From positions 225,172 through 289,171 of the forward strand of contig JANAVB010044018.1 of the NCBI GenBank assembly GCA_029216955.1: a stretch of DNA of 64,000 bases, given 5' to 3'. The translations under genes were made by a program, and so were the position numbers. A model generated the notes under the pieces. It did not search any database, was not told the DNA's origin, and saw nothing but the letters and a program-made list of their open reading frames with translations. Shown in pieces: positions 1-11,600 of the stretch. Position 1 is the stretch's first letter, and each line of letters opens with the position of its first letter. The DNA comes from Iris pallida (lineage: Eukaryota > Streptophyta > Magnoliopsida > Asparagales > Iridaceae).

Positions 1-233
1 TCCAATGACCCCAAACTGTGAGATGAATAAGTTAGACCGAATATAAACCTAATTTTACATTATTACTAACTAAGTTTGGTTTGGTTCGATTTAAGCAATT
101 TTTGGAATGATCAAACCATAGACCGAACCAAATCGGTCGATTTTTTAAATAGTCCAGTCGAACCAAACCGACCGGTCCATCGGTTCGGTTAAAAACCAAC
201 CGATTCGATTTGGTCCAAATATGCACACCCCTA
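1..233. mobile_element. Terminal fragment of a hAT-type transposon
   Basis: The segment ends in TGCACACCCCTA, the complement of the TAGGGGTGTGCA terminus common in plant hAT elements. Inward of it lie alternating GGTTCGGTT/AACCGAACC blocks, which form the usual hAT subterminal repeats. The opposite end is not in the window, so the 8-bp TSD cannot be checked; the bases after the end are gatagaac. No transposase is visible. It appears to be inserted in the family-A LTR that follows. Confidence 0.6.
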
Positions 234-1560
234 GATAGAACACTATACCGTGATGTGACACTACCCTATTTCATGAATAGAACAGAGTGTGATATGACAT
301 AAACTAAGTTCACCTAACCATTCTACTTTGAACATGCAGTAAAGAACAAACCTTCAACACATGGACACTTTTGGCTATAATTGGGTTTCGACATAGTTTC
401 CACTTGGGACACCAGGGGCCAAGCACATAACATTCTACAAACATCAGTAGCTAACCTGAAAGGTTAATCTCACACCGTATCTCCAGTAGAGCTTTAGGAT
501 TACAAAAGAAAATGTGCAATCATGGCCCAACGTTAAGGAACTGTCCTCCTCACCTTATGCACCTATCTAAGTTGTATCCATGACCATGTACCAATACTAA
601 TTGCTAAGTTACCTAACATGCCTCTATTATCAGTTAGACCTAACGCATGAGTACAGGTGATCAGCCCACATACAAGTACCTCTATATGCTACTCATAACT
701 CACTTATATCCCGTAGCACAGCCGTGACAAAGTTTATAAAAATGCACTAAATACGATAGTCCCTTAACTCTAAGTCCACATTTATAGAAATAAGAATGTG
801 ATTACATTGTTGCATCATGTTTAGCTTAAAAACACCGTAACCATAAATAGAAAACCATAATCATGGGTGCGACTGGAGGAATTGGAAGTAAGCAAATAGA
901 AACTGCAGTAACTAAACAATAATAGAAAATGGATATAAGCAGTAAATATGGCAAAATATCTGGCCTGGTGGTGTGCGATGATCTGACAAGTTCCAGTTTG
1001 TCCGATAGTTATGGTCGATTTGAAGGGATCCAAAACCGCAAGAAAATTAAAATATGATCAATCACGATCAAGATTGACAGATAGTGAGAATTTGCGGACG
1101 AAAGTATTTATACTATTTTTAGATATTATTTATAATACTTGAAAATATATTTAATTAGTTAGAAATAATTTTACGAAAATACTTGAAAATATTTTACACA
1201 TAATAATTTGGAAATTACATTGTATTAGTAAAAAATACTTATACTAAATATGTTGAAAATCTAGAAGTCATTTTAACACTAAATGTCCAAATTTTTGTCA
1301 AACAAATTTTTTAGGCCAAAAAAATATTTAAAATAATATAATAATGTATCTAGGTTTTGTAACTAAATTTGAAATGAATGTAAGCCCAATACTATATTTT
1401 AATTACAATAGAACCCTTGGAATAGTAGCATATATTTTTTAAATATTTTGTACTGCTAATAAAAGAAATAACAATTTATCACAAAATTATATATGTAGTA
1501 ATGAAAATAAAATAAATAAATAATAGTAATAACTAATAATGTTAACTATCTATTCAAACA

Positions 1561-1573
1561 AATAGTAATAATG

Positions 1574-1617
<44 letters not shown>
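1561..1617. repeat. (AAT)n microsatellite
   Basis: Runs of aataat repeat for about 55 bases inside the family-A LTR. The matching place in copy 4 (about 60100-60150) is also rich in aat triplets but is more decayed. Confidence 0.9.
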
Positions 1618-1618
<1 letters not shown>

Positions 1619-1640
1619 CTTAATAAAAATAATAAATCTT

Positions 1641-1750
1641 AGTCCGAGCTCTCTAGCCTAGTGGTATTAGAGCGGACACCCGGAGGGACCGGCAAGGTTC
1701 GAGTCCTCCAATTGTGTGTGTGCGTGGGATTTCAAAAAATAAAAATAAAA
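1641..1750 (+). mobile_element. tRNA-derived SINE-like sequence
   Basis: It contains a Pol III box A match (TAGCCTAGTGG, 1654-1664) and a perfect box B (GGTTCGAGTCC, 1696-1706), 31 bases apart. An A-rich tail (aaaaaataaaaataaaaat) follows. The bases between the boxes do not fold as a complete tRNA cloverleaf, so a functional tRNA gene is unlikely. No clear flanking duplication was found, so exact ends are approximate. Confidence 0.55.
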
Positions 1751-1836
1751 ATATCCTTATGTTTGCTTGCTGTAAACAGAAAAACAACAAAAATAAATGA
1801 CCCCCGCCCCCAAATCGAGGGTACCCTATAATTGAA

Positions 1837-2055
1837 GGAAAATGCTAACTTTACTACCAATTTTTTACAATCTTCTTACAACCACTCTCTTCCACCCCTT
1901 ACACATGGGTCCCACCGGGTCCCATCACCACTCTCACCCCCCTGCTACATGGGCTCCATCCGGTCCCACCACTTCTCCCCCTCCTCCAATCGAAGTCCGA
2001 CACGTGTCAAAGTTGTAAGGGGGTTGTAACATTGGTTGTAGGCATAGCAAAGCTC
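1837..2055. mobile_element. MULE-type MITE with perfect 9-bp TSD
   Basis: The 219-bp element is bounded on both sides by the identical 9-mer ATAATTGAA (1828-1836 and 2056-2064). Its ends are imperfect inverted repeats: the left begins GGAAAATGCTAAC and has CTACCAA further in, while the complement of the right end begins GAGCTTTGCTATG and has CTACAACCAA. A 9-bp duplication is diagnostic of Mutator-like elements. It has no coding capacity and lies in the family-A LTR just upstream of the GC-rich stretch. Confidence 0.8.
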
Positions 2056-2389
2056 ATAATTGAAAGAGTGAGTTATGGGGAGAGAGAATAAAGGTCACTA
2101 GAGAACGAAAGAGGGAAAGGAAGAGTGGTGAGCGGAAGCGGGAGAAAGGAGGGAGAGAGTGGACTCACCAGGATTGGGGACTGTACGGCGGCGGTCGCAG
2201 GCCGTGGTGCACGCCGGTGCAGGGTTCAATGGCGAATGTGACACTGAAGTGCGGCGACGACGGGATTGGTTGCTGGCGACAAAGTTGGACGGAGCGCAGG
2301 TATGGGCCACGATATGGCGACGGTGCTACGGTGGAAGTGGCACGACATCACGACCGGAGGCTGGTCGACGGTGGTCTCATGGCGACTAG

Positions 2390-2843
2390 TGTTGGAATCC
2401 AACTTTCACTCTCTCAACTCCAATAGCAGTAGCCTATAGAAGAATGAAGATAGTAGTTAGCTTATTGAAATAGCCATTAGTAGCAGTGGTCCATTCCTTA
2501 GCCAGAGGAGTTGCCAGCTATGCAACCGTTTATCTTGTCAGCAGTAAATTAGCCAGGTCTACAAATTAGCCGGGTCGGCATAAGTTGATTATACAGCAAA
2601 GCAGATGTAGAGAATTCTTTTGTAGGAGGAATATATATAGAGAAGAATAAAGAAGAGGGGGTGTGGAGAAAGTAAGCAGGTAATAGAAATTGTTAGTTTA
2701 ACCAATTTCAGTGTCGTCTTCTTATGCATTTTGATGAATAAAAGTTTCCCATAGTCTTCACATTTTGAACAATTTACTCTTGTAGATGGATCAGTATGTA
2801 GGATCTCCTCTATACTGTGGAGTTAGGATTCAGGTTCCTAACA
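2390..2843 (+). repeat. 5' LTR of the chromovirus
   Basis: It runs from TGTTGGAATCC to CCTAACA. A TATATATAG box lies near 2632-2640. Two imperfect copies of an AAATTAGCC(A/G)GGTC unit sit near 2543-2580. It differs from the 3' LTR at many positions and in length, mostly because the 3' copy has an expanded ttc tract, so the insertion is old. Confidence 0.9.
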
Positions 2844-2846
2844 ATT

Positions 2847-2856
2847 TGGTATCAGA
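2847..2856 (+). promoter_or_regulatory. Primer-binding site (initiator Met tRNA)
   Basis: TGGTATCAGA lies three bases downstream of the 5' LTR and is complementary to the 3' end of plant initiator tRNA-Met. The match stops after ten bases. Confidence 0.85.
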
Positions 2857-2996
2857 TAACCTCTCCCCACTACTCGAGACGTATCGAAAACGAGGAACAG
2901 GCAGCTCCAGCTCGCACCAAGAGATGACAGGAGGAAGACGAGTCCCTGAAGAGGAAGAACCAACTCACATTCTGGGAGCTAGGTATTGTTCTTGAC

Positions 2997-4135
2997 TTGA
3001 TTAGAAACAAGTTTGATCAATTTGGGAATAAAATTGACGTATTATTAGAAGAATTGGCACGAACAAGAGGGGGTACGAGTACAACCATACATGCAATCAC
3101 TATGTCACCAAGATTACTAACACCACCACCACCACCACCACCACGACCAAATTACACGGCAATCCATTTCCAAACTCCTCAAGGGCACCACAGAAAAACA
3201 CCTTCCATACCACACTAGGGTCCCACACAATTTGGTAACAGTCCAACCACTAATGTTCCAGTTTGAACATTAATCAGTCATTTATCACACCCTGACATCT
3301 AATTCCAAAAATGGGCTAGGAATACCTATACAACATACACCAACCATGACCAGCCCTATGTACATGGATCACTCACAGTGATCCAATAATGGAGGACAGG
3401 GATAGGGACAACCTCCATTAAAGCTCAAATTACCTGAGTTTGATGGGTAGATGGATGTTTAGGAGTGGTTGCTCAGAGCTAACCACTACTTAGCTACGAC
3501 TGCACTCCAGCCTTAGATAGGGTGAATATCTTCTCACTACTGCTAAAGAGGACAACAACCTACTGGTTCGACTGGTTGATGAAGATTAGGAATGGAGTTG
3601 TGAGTTGGAAGGATTTCAATCAGTGCATTAGAATGGAATTTGGACCTTCTAAGTTTACAGATCATGTTATTGATCTTAAATTGCTAAAGCAGGAGGGAAT
3701 TGTTTAAGATTACACTTTGTAATTCCAAAAGTCGTCTAAGAAGGTTAATGGGTTTCCAGAGAAGTGTATGGTTAGCCAATTCATTGGGGGGCTGAAGGAT
3801 GAGCTCTGGTATGAAGTATTGGTGGCCAATCCTATTAGTCTTCCAGCTGCTATGCAAGCCAAGTTTGCTACTGTTAGGAAGACCCTTAAATTACCCATGT
3901 ATCCTAACAAAGTCCCAACTGGAAATAGCAACAATTACTCTGAGACAGTAAAGAAAGGGTAGACACAGACAACTGAAGGAAGATCTACTCCCTAGTCTCA
4001 GGTAAAAATCCCCACCATATCTTAAAATGAATTGTTTAGGAGGAAAAACTTGGGACTACCTTACCTGTGTGATGAGAAGTGGGCTAAGGGACACATGTGC
4101 AAGGAAAAGAAGTTATATATATATATGTTAGTGGC
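2997..4135 (+). pseudogene. gag: Chromovirus gag remnant
   Basis: Gag packages element RNA in cytoplasmic particles. Visible pieces, in order, are an N-terminal stretch with a proline run (near 3122-3145), a KLPEFDG-type motif near 3426-3446, a retrotransposon-gag core around 3522-3960 (WKDFNQCIRMEF, then QFIGGLKDELWYEVL), and a zinc-knuckle relic near 4060-4100 (CDEKWAKGHMCK). The knuckle has lost its first cysteine (YLCDEK where CYxCDEK is usual). Stops near 3449, 3461, 3707 and 3961, with frame changes, break the frame. Confidence 0.8.
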
Positions 4136-4295
4136 AGATAAGGGGAAGAGCAGACAGTTGCTATTGAGCCAGCAGCAGAACTTAATGTGGTTGAGGCTGC
4201 CTATAATAACTCACAGAGCCTGTGAAATATCACTCCAAGCCTTAACTGACAGACTACACTAATCCACTATGAAATTAAGTTGTACTGTGAGAAAC

Positions 4296-7200
4296 AAACT
4301 TGTGTTAATTCTAGTTGATTCAGGGTCAACCAAAAAGTTTTATTGATGCCTCCTTTAGCCAGAGATTGAGTCTTCTAGTACTTGACAGCATGGATTTTGA
4401 TATGATGGTGGCAAATAGAAAAGAAAGTTCACTAGCAAGGGGCTCTGCAAAGGAGTCACTATAGAGTATCGAGGGGCTAAAACTGTTACTGACTTGCTTC
4501 CCTTACCAATTACTGGCTGCCACATTATGTTGGGAGCCAATTGGCTTAGCACCTTGGGGGATATTGTGTGGAATTTTAGGATCTTACTTTAAAGTTCACA
4601 GAGGCAGGGGTGGAACAGGAGTTCAGGGGAATAAAGCTCAGCCATAAGCAGTTTGGTGAACTAGAGTATAGAGACCAGAGGAAGCAACCCCAATTCTTTG
4701 TTATTCAACTGTGCTCTTGGCAAGAATGCAAGAAATAAACAGACCAGGGGGAGTTAGACAGTGAGGTGAAGAAGATGCTATATGCCTATGAACAACTATT
4801 TGAGGAGCCTACTGGGTTACCCCCCAGAAATCCTTATGATCATCAGATTCCTCTACTCCTAGGCTCCAACCCTTTGTGTAGTAAGCCCTACAAACATCAC
4901 TAACTACAGAAGAATGAGATTGAAAGGCAGGTTCAAGAAATGTTAGAGTCAGGGATCATAAGGCCAAGCAACAGTTCCTACTCTTCTCTAGTAATTCTAG
5001 TAAAGAAAGATGATGGTACATGGAGGCTATGTATTGACTACAGGGGGCTAAATCACAACTCCATCGAGGACATGTACCTAATTCCCTTAGTTGAAGAGCT
5101 ATTTGATGGGTTATTTGGAGCCAAATTTTATACTAAACTAGACTTAAGGCCTGGTTACCATCAAATTAGAATGGATGAAAGTGACACCCATAAAACAGCC
5201 TTCAGGACGTTGAAAGTGACCCCACAAAACTAGACTTAAGGTCTGGTTACCATGAAGGCCATTATGAGTTTTTAGTGATGCCTTTTGAGCTCACTAATGC
5301 TCCCTCAATATTCCAAGCAATGATGAATCATATATTCAAAGACTACTTAAGGAAGTTTGTCTTTGTTTTTTTTATGACATCTTAGTGTACAGTGCTAATG
5401 CCACAGAGCATTATATTAGAAAAGGTCTTCAAAAAACTGGAGAAAAATCAGTTGAAGCTTAAGAGGAGTAAATGCAGGTTCATGAAGAAGCAAGTGGGTT
5501 ACCTAGGGCACATTATCACTTGAGGAGAAGTTGAGGTGGATCAAGAGAAGATCAAGGCAGTTAACAATTGGCCAGTACCCAGGACTCTTAAGAATTAAGA
5601 CGCTTCTTAAGGGCTCACTGGTTACTATAGAATGTTTATTCAAAGCTTTGACATTATAGAAGAACCTCTAACCAATTTGCTGAAAAAGAATTCCTTCATA
5701 TTGGATCAGAAAGCTCAGGCTTCATTTGAGAAATTAAAGGAAGCCATGACCAACCCACCTATGTTAGCTATGCCCAACTTTGAAGAAGAGTTTACACTGG
5801 AGTGTGATGCCTCTGGAGGGGAATAGGGGCTGTATTAATGCAAAGAGGGAGGCCTCTAGCCTACTTAAGCCAAAACCTTAAAGGAAGAGAGACACTTCTC
5901 TCCACCTATGAAAAATAAATGCTAGCTATCCTACTAGCAGTGAAGAAATAGGGACAGTACTTATGGGGAAGGCAGTTTGTCATAAAGATAGATTATTAAT
6001 CTCTCAAGTACATGCTAAAAAACAAGACTATATATAGAAGCCCAATACAGATGGGTAATGAAGCTTCATGGCTACCAGTATAGAGTTGAGTACAAGAATG
6101 GAAAAAAGAACCAAGCAGCAGATAGTCTATCAAAGAGGGAAGAAGCCACTTGCTCAGCCATATCCATCCTAAAGGCATATTGGATTCAATAACTCAAACA
6201 GTAGCTGGTTAACTCATATTATTATAAAAAGTTGCAAGAGAACTGGGAGAAAGGGGAGTTAAACACTGGGAAGTTACCTTCAAAATGAATTCTTCTATTA
6301 TAAAAATAGAGTGGTCACTGATCCCAGTTCAGAATTTGCAACAACCATGATCAAAGAACACCATGACTTACTACAGGCTGGACACTCTGGGTACTTGAAG
6401 ACATTGCACAGAATAGAAAAGGTTTGTTATTTGCCAGGACTAAAAAAGTTAGTAAAAAAATATGCAAGAGTGTGATATTTGTCTAAGGAATAAGGGAGAA
6501 AATACATCACTAGCAGGCCTCCTTCACCCACTGCCCATACCCAATCAAATTTAGGAGCATATCTCCCTAGACTTCATTGATGGCTTACCCCCAAGTAAAC
6601 ATAAAACTACAATCTTGGTAGTAGTAGATAGGCTGACCAAGTTTGTCCACTTGTTTGCCTTGAGTCATCCCTATAATGCCTCATGGAATGCCCAGGTCTA
6701 TAGAGACAGATAGGGACCCAGTCTTCACTAGCCAATTTTGGAAGGATTTCTTCAAGTTACAGGGGACTACACTCAAGTATAGTACAACCTACCACCCCCA
6801 TACAGATGGATCGACTGAGGTGACCGACCGATGCATCGAAGGGTATCTTAGATGTTTATGCAGCCATCAACCAAGGAATGGAGTAGGCACCTACCCTGGG
6901 CAGAGTATTGGTTTAATACCAATTGGTATACAGCAACCAAGATCACCCCTTATGAAGTTGTGCATGGAAGATCACCCCCGCACATCCTCACTTATGACCC
7001 TAAGCTAGGTCAAGAACTAGAGGTGGTAGCAGCAATTACTTCTAGGGATAATGCTTTACAGTTACTGAAGGACAACCTATTACTATCAGAAGATCAAATG
7101 AAAAAGTTTGTAGACTCCCACAGAGCAGATAGAGAGTTCGAGATAGGGGACTGGGTGTACTTAAGACTGCAACCTTATCGACAGATCACAATAGCCCACA

Positions 7201-7545
7201 GAAGACCATAAAAGTTATCACCCAAATACTATGGCCCCTATCAAGTTAAGGAAAGAATTGGCCTAATAGCTTACAGACTGCAGGTCCCTGAAGAAGCTTT
7301 GATCCACCCAGTTTTTCACATTTGTCAACTCAAGAAAAAGTTAGGGGCTCATTCCTTACTTCAACCTGGAACTCAAAATCATAGAGATGGACTGATTTTA
7401 GAGCGTGATTGGATCCTTAACAGTAGACTCGTGCAAAGAAACAACCAAGAATTAATAGACTTGTTAGTTTAATGGAAGGGGGCCTAGAACAAGAGGCAGA
7501 GTGGACATATTATGAGAAGTTCATAAAGATGTATCCCTACTTTGA
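4296..7545 (+). pseudogene. pol: Chromovirus pol remnant (PR-RT-RH-INT-chromodomain)
   Basis: Protease shows LVDSGST (about 4313-4333). Reverse transcriptase shows [11 protein letters not shown] and [15 protein letters not shown] (4940-5200), then MPF-LTNAPS-FQ. The catalytic YDDILVYS motif reads YDILVYS near 5375-5395, so one Asp is missing. RNase H shows LECDASG (about 5800). Integrase keeps a zinc-binding relic (about 6358-6485), LDFIDGLP, DRDPVFTSQFW (6706-6740) and DGSTEV, so the D, D, E positions can still be read. The tail (7210-7545) has the SPKYYGPY and HPVFH motifs, then a WKG-type chromodomain relic. A short direct duplication interrupts RT near 5220-5260. At least a dozen stops or frameshifts are present. 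Confidence 0.85.
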
Positions 7546-7560
7546 CCTACAAGGTCAAAA

Positions 7561-7575
7561 TAAAGGGGTAGGAAT
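7561..7575 (+). promoter_or_regulatory. Polypurine tract of the chromovirus
   Basis: The purine-rich AAAGGGGTAGGAA run directly precedes the 3' LTR, where second-strand synthesis would be primed. Confidence 0.75.
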
Positions 7576-8052
7576 TGTTAGAATCCAACTGCATCACTCA
7601 CTCAACTCCAGTAGCAGTAGCAGTATCCGATAGAAGAATGAAGATAGCAGTTAGCTTATTGAAATAACCATTAGTAGCAGTGGTCCATTCTGTTAGCCAG
7701 CAGACCGGCCAGCAATTCAATAGTTTATCCTGTGAGCAATAAATTACCCAGGTCAGCAAATTAGCCAGGTCAGCGTAAGTCGGTTATACAGCAGAACAGA
7801 TGCAGAGAATTCTGTTGTAGGAGGAATATATATAGAGAAGTATAGAGAAGAGGGGGTGTGGAGAAAGTACGCAAGGAATAGATATTGTTAGTTTAACTAA
7901 TTTCAGTATCTTCTTCTTCTTCTTTTTCTTCTTCTGTATTTTGATGAATAAAGTTTCCCATAGTCTTCATATTTTGAGCAATTTACTCATATAGACGGAT
8001 CAATTTGTAGGATCTCCTCTATACCATGGACTTAGTATTCAGAATCCTAACA
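7576..8052 (+). repeat. 3' LTR of the chromovirus
   Basis: It starts TGTTAGAATCC and ends CCTAACA. It contains an expanded ttc/ttttc tract near 7908-7940 and two AAATTA(G/C)CCAGGTCAGC units near 7741-7775. Downstream flank GCTAG pairs with ACTAG on the left. Confidence 0.9.
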
Positions 8053-11000
8053 GCTAGGGCGGGGTGCTTGGAGGAGGATGGGTTGGCCTCATGGTGGCTT
8101 GACATGCGACGGAGGGCTCAGGTGAGGGTTTCCTGTTTAGGGTTTTTTGTGTGATGGTGATGGTGGTGTTGGATGTCGAAAAGGAGAGGAGGGCGGCAAG
8201 GTGTTTGGGGAAGTCGTGGAGATAACGACCATGGCGGGGGTACGGTGGTCGTGTAGGCTGGCTACATCCCTGCCAGACGGTAGGGAGGCAGCCAAGTCTA
8301 GGATTTTGGAGAAGATGACGACAAAGCTGGGGCGGTTGGTGGCAGCCGTATTGTGGGCTAAGCGGGAGAGGCTGGAGTTGATCGGGCATGACGGTTATGG
8401 AAGAAAAGTTGGGATGGGGGTGGTATTCTGTGGAGGATGCTAACCGGTGGTGTTCTGTCGAGGAGACTGACCGGTGGTGGTCGCGGTGCTGCTCCTGGAC
8501 GAGGACATGGGCAAAATTACTGCAGAGGGAGGCCGCAGTGCTGGTTGGCGGGGTTACGACCAAAACTAGGGTTAGGATTGATGAGTCGTTTCCTGTGCGA
8601 CATAAGGGTCGAGTCGGAGTCGTGTCCTGTGTGTCGGACACGAAAAACGATAGGACGTATATGTAAAAAATATATTATAGTGGAAAGACACCCAGGTTCA
8701 GACCCGAGGCCATTACGAATGACACGGGGAAGGTGGACATGGACACGATGTATACACAATTATGGAGACTCTGGTAGAGAATATTTATGGAGAAAAACAA
8801 TGGGACGGCTCCCCTATAAATAGGGTGGATATATCCTAAGTAGATAAGGATTATGACTTATTAAAATCCTCATTGCATAATTTCACATTAAATTTAAATC
8901 GATTTAAATCAATTCGATAAAATTCAATCCAATTTAAAACTAGATAAATCCTATGTTTAATTTAAATCAATTTACAATCAAAATCAATAAAATCTTAGTC
9001 CAATTTAAATCATAATATTTAAACACTACTAAATAAATTAAATAATTTAAGTACCATTTATAATTTAAAAATAATTCCAAAGAATTTTAAATACTTTTTC
9101 ATAAATAAAAAAGAAATTTTAATAACTTTTTTAGAAATCAAATTTTTATAAAATATACATGAACATATTTTCATGTACCTCGCACACAAATAATTCAAAT
9201 TATTTACATAAATATTATTTTAGAAATTGGTGCCTATTTTTGTATAACAAATAAAATAGCCTTTATATAATAATAAAATGAAAATAAAGTTTGGTGAAAC
9301 TCGTGCGACACACTTTATAACTTTAAGCAAATAAAAATATTTACCTTATATTATTTTAAAAAATATACTTATTTTCTATATAAAAAATCTATAATAAAAC
9401 TTTTGTATAAAAAACTATATACTTCGCATATACGTATTCGCACTCGACGTACAAATACCAAGAAGAAACCAACTACCAAAAAAACTATAGTGAAATTTTA
9501 GGGGGTTTACAATACCTTAACGCAAGGTAAACCAATTACCTTACCTTAACCAATACCTATCACAAGGGTAAAATCAATTACTTTACCTATTATCCTATGC
9601 CTCTACATATGGGTAATACCCAAATCCATATCCCTAGGTAACCCAAAACCTTATCACATACCCATATGTTACATGTCAAATCCAACCTAAACATTCCCAT
9701 CATTTTACCTATACTCTAGGATACTACACACATCTCCTCTTGCACCCCCACTGCTGCCTACAAGCAGACAAAACCCTTACTCACCTTGCCCTTGATGTTA
9801 CCAAACAGCAGGCACCCCTGCCCCTTGTGCAGGTCTTGCACATACTGTTGTTGCTTCAAATACCTCTCTCCCTCAATTGCATACTTATTCAGTGCTGTAC
9901 ACAACCCTATAGCAAGCCTACTGCAGGCTACTACTTCCCTTTTGTATTCTTGTGCACACACAGGAAGCACTCTACACATTCTTCCCTCTTATTAGCTAAG
10001 CCCTATTGCTGACTTCTACTTCTCAATTTTAGACTCTCCTGCACAGGTTACTGCTGCTACTGGTCATGCTGCCTGTTATTGCTCTTATGCCTTCCCTAGC
10101 CTGCTGTCTATTAATGCTCTAATGCTTCTGCTGCCCAACTGCTACAGTCACTACCTACTGGCCTATTGTAGTTCACAACTGTTGCTATAGATGGTAGAGT
10201 ATCATAGCAGCAGTTGCTGTTATGCATTAGCAGACCCCCCTACTTCACTAATCCATACACACCGTCCAGTACCCCTGCCGTCTACAGATGATGTTGCTTA
10301 TATATATTCCACCACCCTTAATTGCTGCCAATGTTTTGCTAATACCCAAGCAAGAAGTGGTAGCAATGCTACTGTTCTGATCTGCCCCCTCTTCATTCAT
10401 CCCTTGCTACACACACATATTGCAGTATGCTTCCTTCCATAGCAACAACTTGCTGCTTCAAGGCAGGATGTGCCTGTTGCTGCCTTAATGTCTAACCCCC
10501 ATTGTATATCTCCCATATGATGTCTACTTCTTTCTATTATGATGTTGGTAAATAGCAGGGTAGCAACTTCTACTGCTGGCCTAATTCATCTACTGTTAAT
10601 GCTTATTCTTGTTCCTCTGTTGCTTCCTAGCTATATGATCCCCTACATGTAGCTATCTCTCTATCAATCAAACTATCTATCTAACTTTATGCCTCCTTAT
10701 CTATCTATACAACTATTTAGCTAACTATCTATATGTCGATCAATCTCACTATCTATCTGTCTAACCAAATGACTAATACACTCACACCCATATATATGTA
10801 TACATGCATGAGTATACGTACCTATATAGATAAATAACTTTTTCTCTCTCTCTAACTAGCTTCTCATCAATCCATCCAATGGCTAACACACACACACACA
10901 CACACATGTTTCCAAATGTGACACACACATACTACACGGGTGTATCCACATACACACATGCTATATAGGCCTACACACATGCACAATTACAAACACACAA

Positions 11001-11600
11001 ATTGTAACTCCATCTTTCCCTAAATCAGAGAATTGGTTATTTCTCATATATACAAATGATTGATTTATAATTATCTATCTATTTTATCTATTGTAAATTA
11101 TCTACTCTATTTATTTAATTCAATTAAAATTATTAGTCCAAATAATCTTATAATTTTGATATTTGTATTTTAGTCATTTTGTCTATTATGATTTATATTA
11201 GGAAATTATTTTCCAATTGAGGTATTACTGGTTCAATAGTTATGATTAGAAAATTATTATAGATAACTATTTATCCTTATTGTGAGTAATTACCATTCAT
11301 TACAATTTGTTCTTTCAAACACATTTTCTGTTTTAATTTTACATAATCATTCTTTGGCAAACCTTATATATTAGGCCAATCCAATTTTGTAGCTATGATA
11401 GTCCAGTTGGGCTGAGCCTTCTTCAATTCTTTGTTAGCCATTAAAAGCCCATAGGAGCCCATGACCCTAGTTCGGGTCTTATATTTAACCAAAGTGTTAG
11501 TATCAGCCAACCCGACCCTTTTAGATTATAAACCAAACTTATTTTTCTTCTTCAGATCAAAATATCCAAATTCCCATTTAGTCGACGAAGAGGAGCCTTC

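Larger units (their letters stand above)
2390..8052 (+). mobile_element. Ty3/gypsy chromovirus, full length but dead
   Basis: It is bounded by two related LTRs (454 and 477 bp), each starting TGTT(G/A)GAATCC and ending CCTAACA. Flanking pentamers are ACTAG and GCTAG, a TSD with one mismatch. A TGGTATCAGA primer site follows the 5' LTR and a purine tract precedes the 3' LTR. The order gag, protease, RT, RNase H, integrase, chromodomain-like tail fits chromoviruses. Many stops and frameshifts make it non-coding. The size of 5.7 kb suits a compact chromovirus clade such as Reina, but the clade is a guess. Confidence 0.9.
234..9511 (-). mobile_element. Family-A LTR, copy 1 (left end outside window, interrupted)
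   Basis: The right end is GGGGGTTTACA at 9511, the same type of end as family-A copy 3. Segments near 940-1110, 2040-2150 and 8620-8850 match family-A copy 4 (59700-59850, 60240-60370, 60930-61180) in the same order, so this is one LTR split by the chromovirus at 2390-8052. Minus orientation is inferred from the related families B and C. The stretches 2100-2389 and 8053-8650 are unusually GC-rich for the surroundings, but no intact reading frame with a recognisable domain is present. It also hosts a SINE-like sequence, a MITE and an (AAT)n tract. Confidence 0.65.

Noticed and set aside
1641..1740. Functional tRNA gene
   Set aside because: Pol III boxes are present but acceptor, anticodon and T stems do not pair as a cloverleaf, and an A-rich tail follows.
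8054..8641. 195-residue minus-strand open frame
   Set aside because: It begins and ends in family-A LTR sequence right at the chromovirus junction, is Pro/Ser/His-rich without any domain, and has no counterpart frame in copy 4.
10650..10910. CRISPR-like or satellite array
   Set aside because: The CTAT and CA runs are irregular microsatellites without spacers and are shared with copy B of the same LTR.
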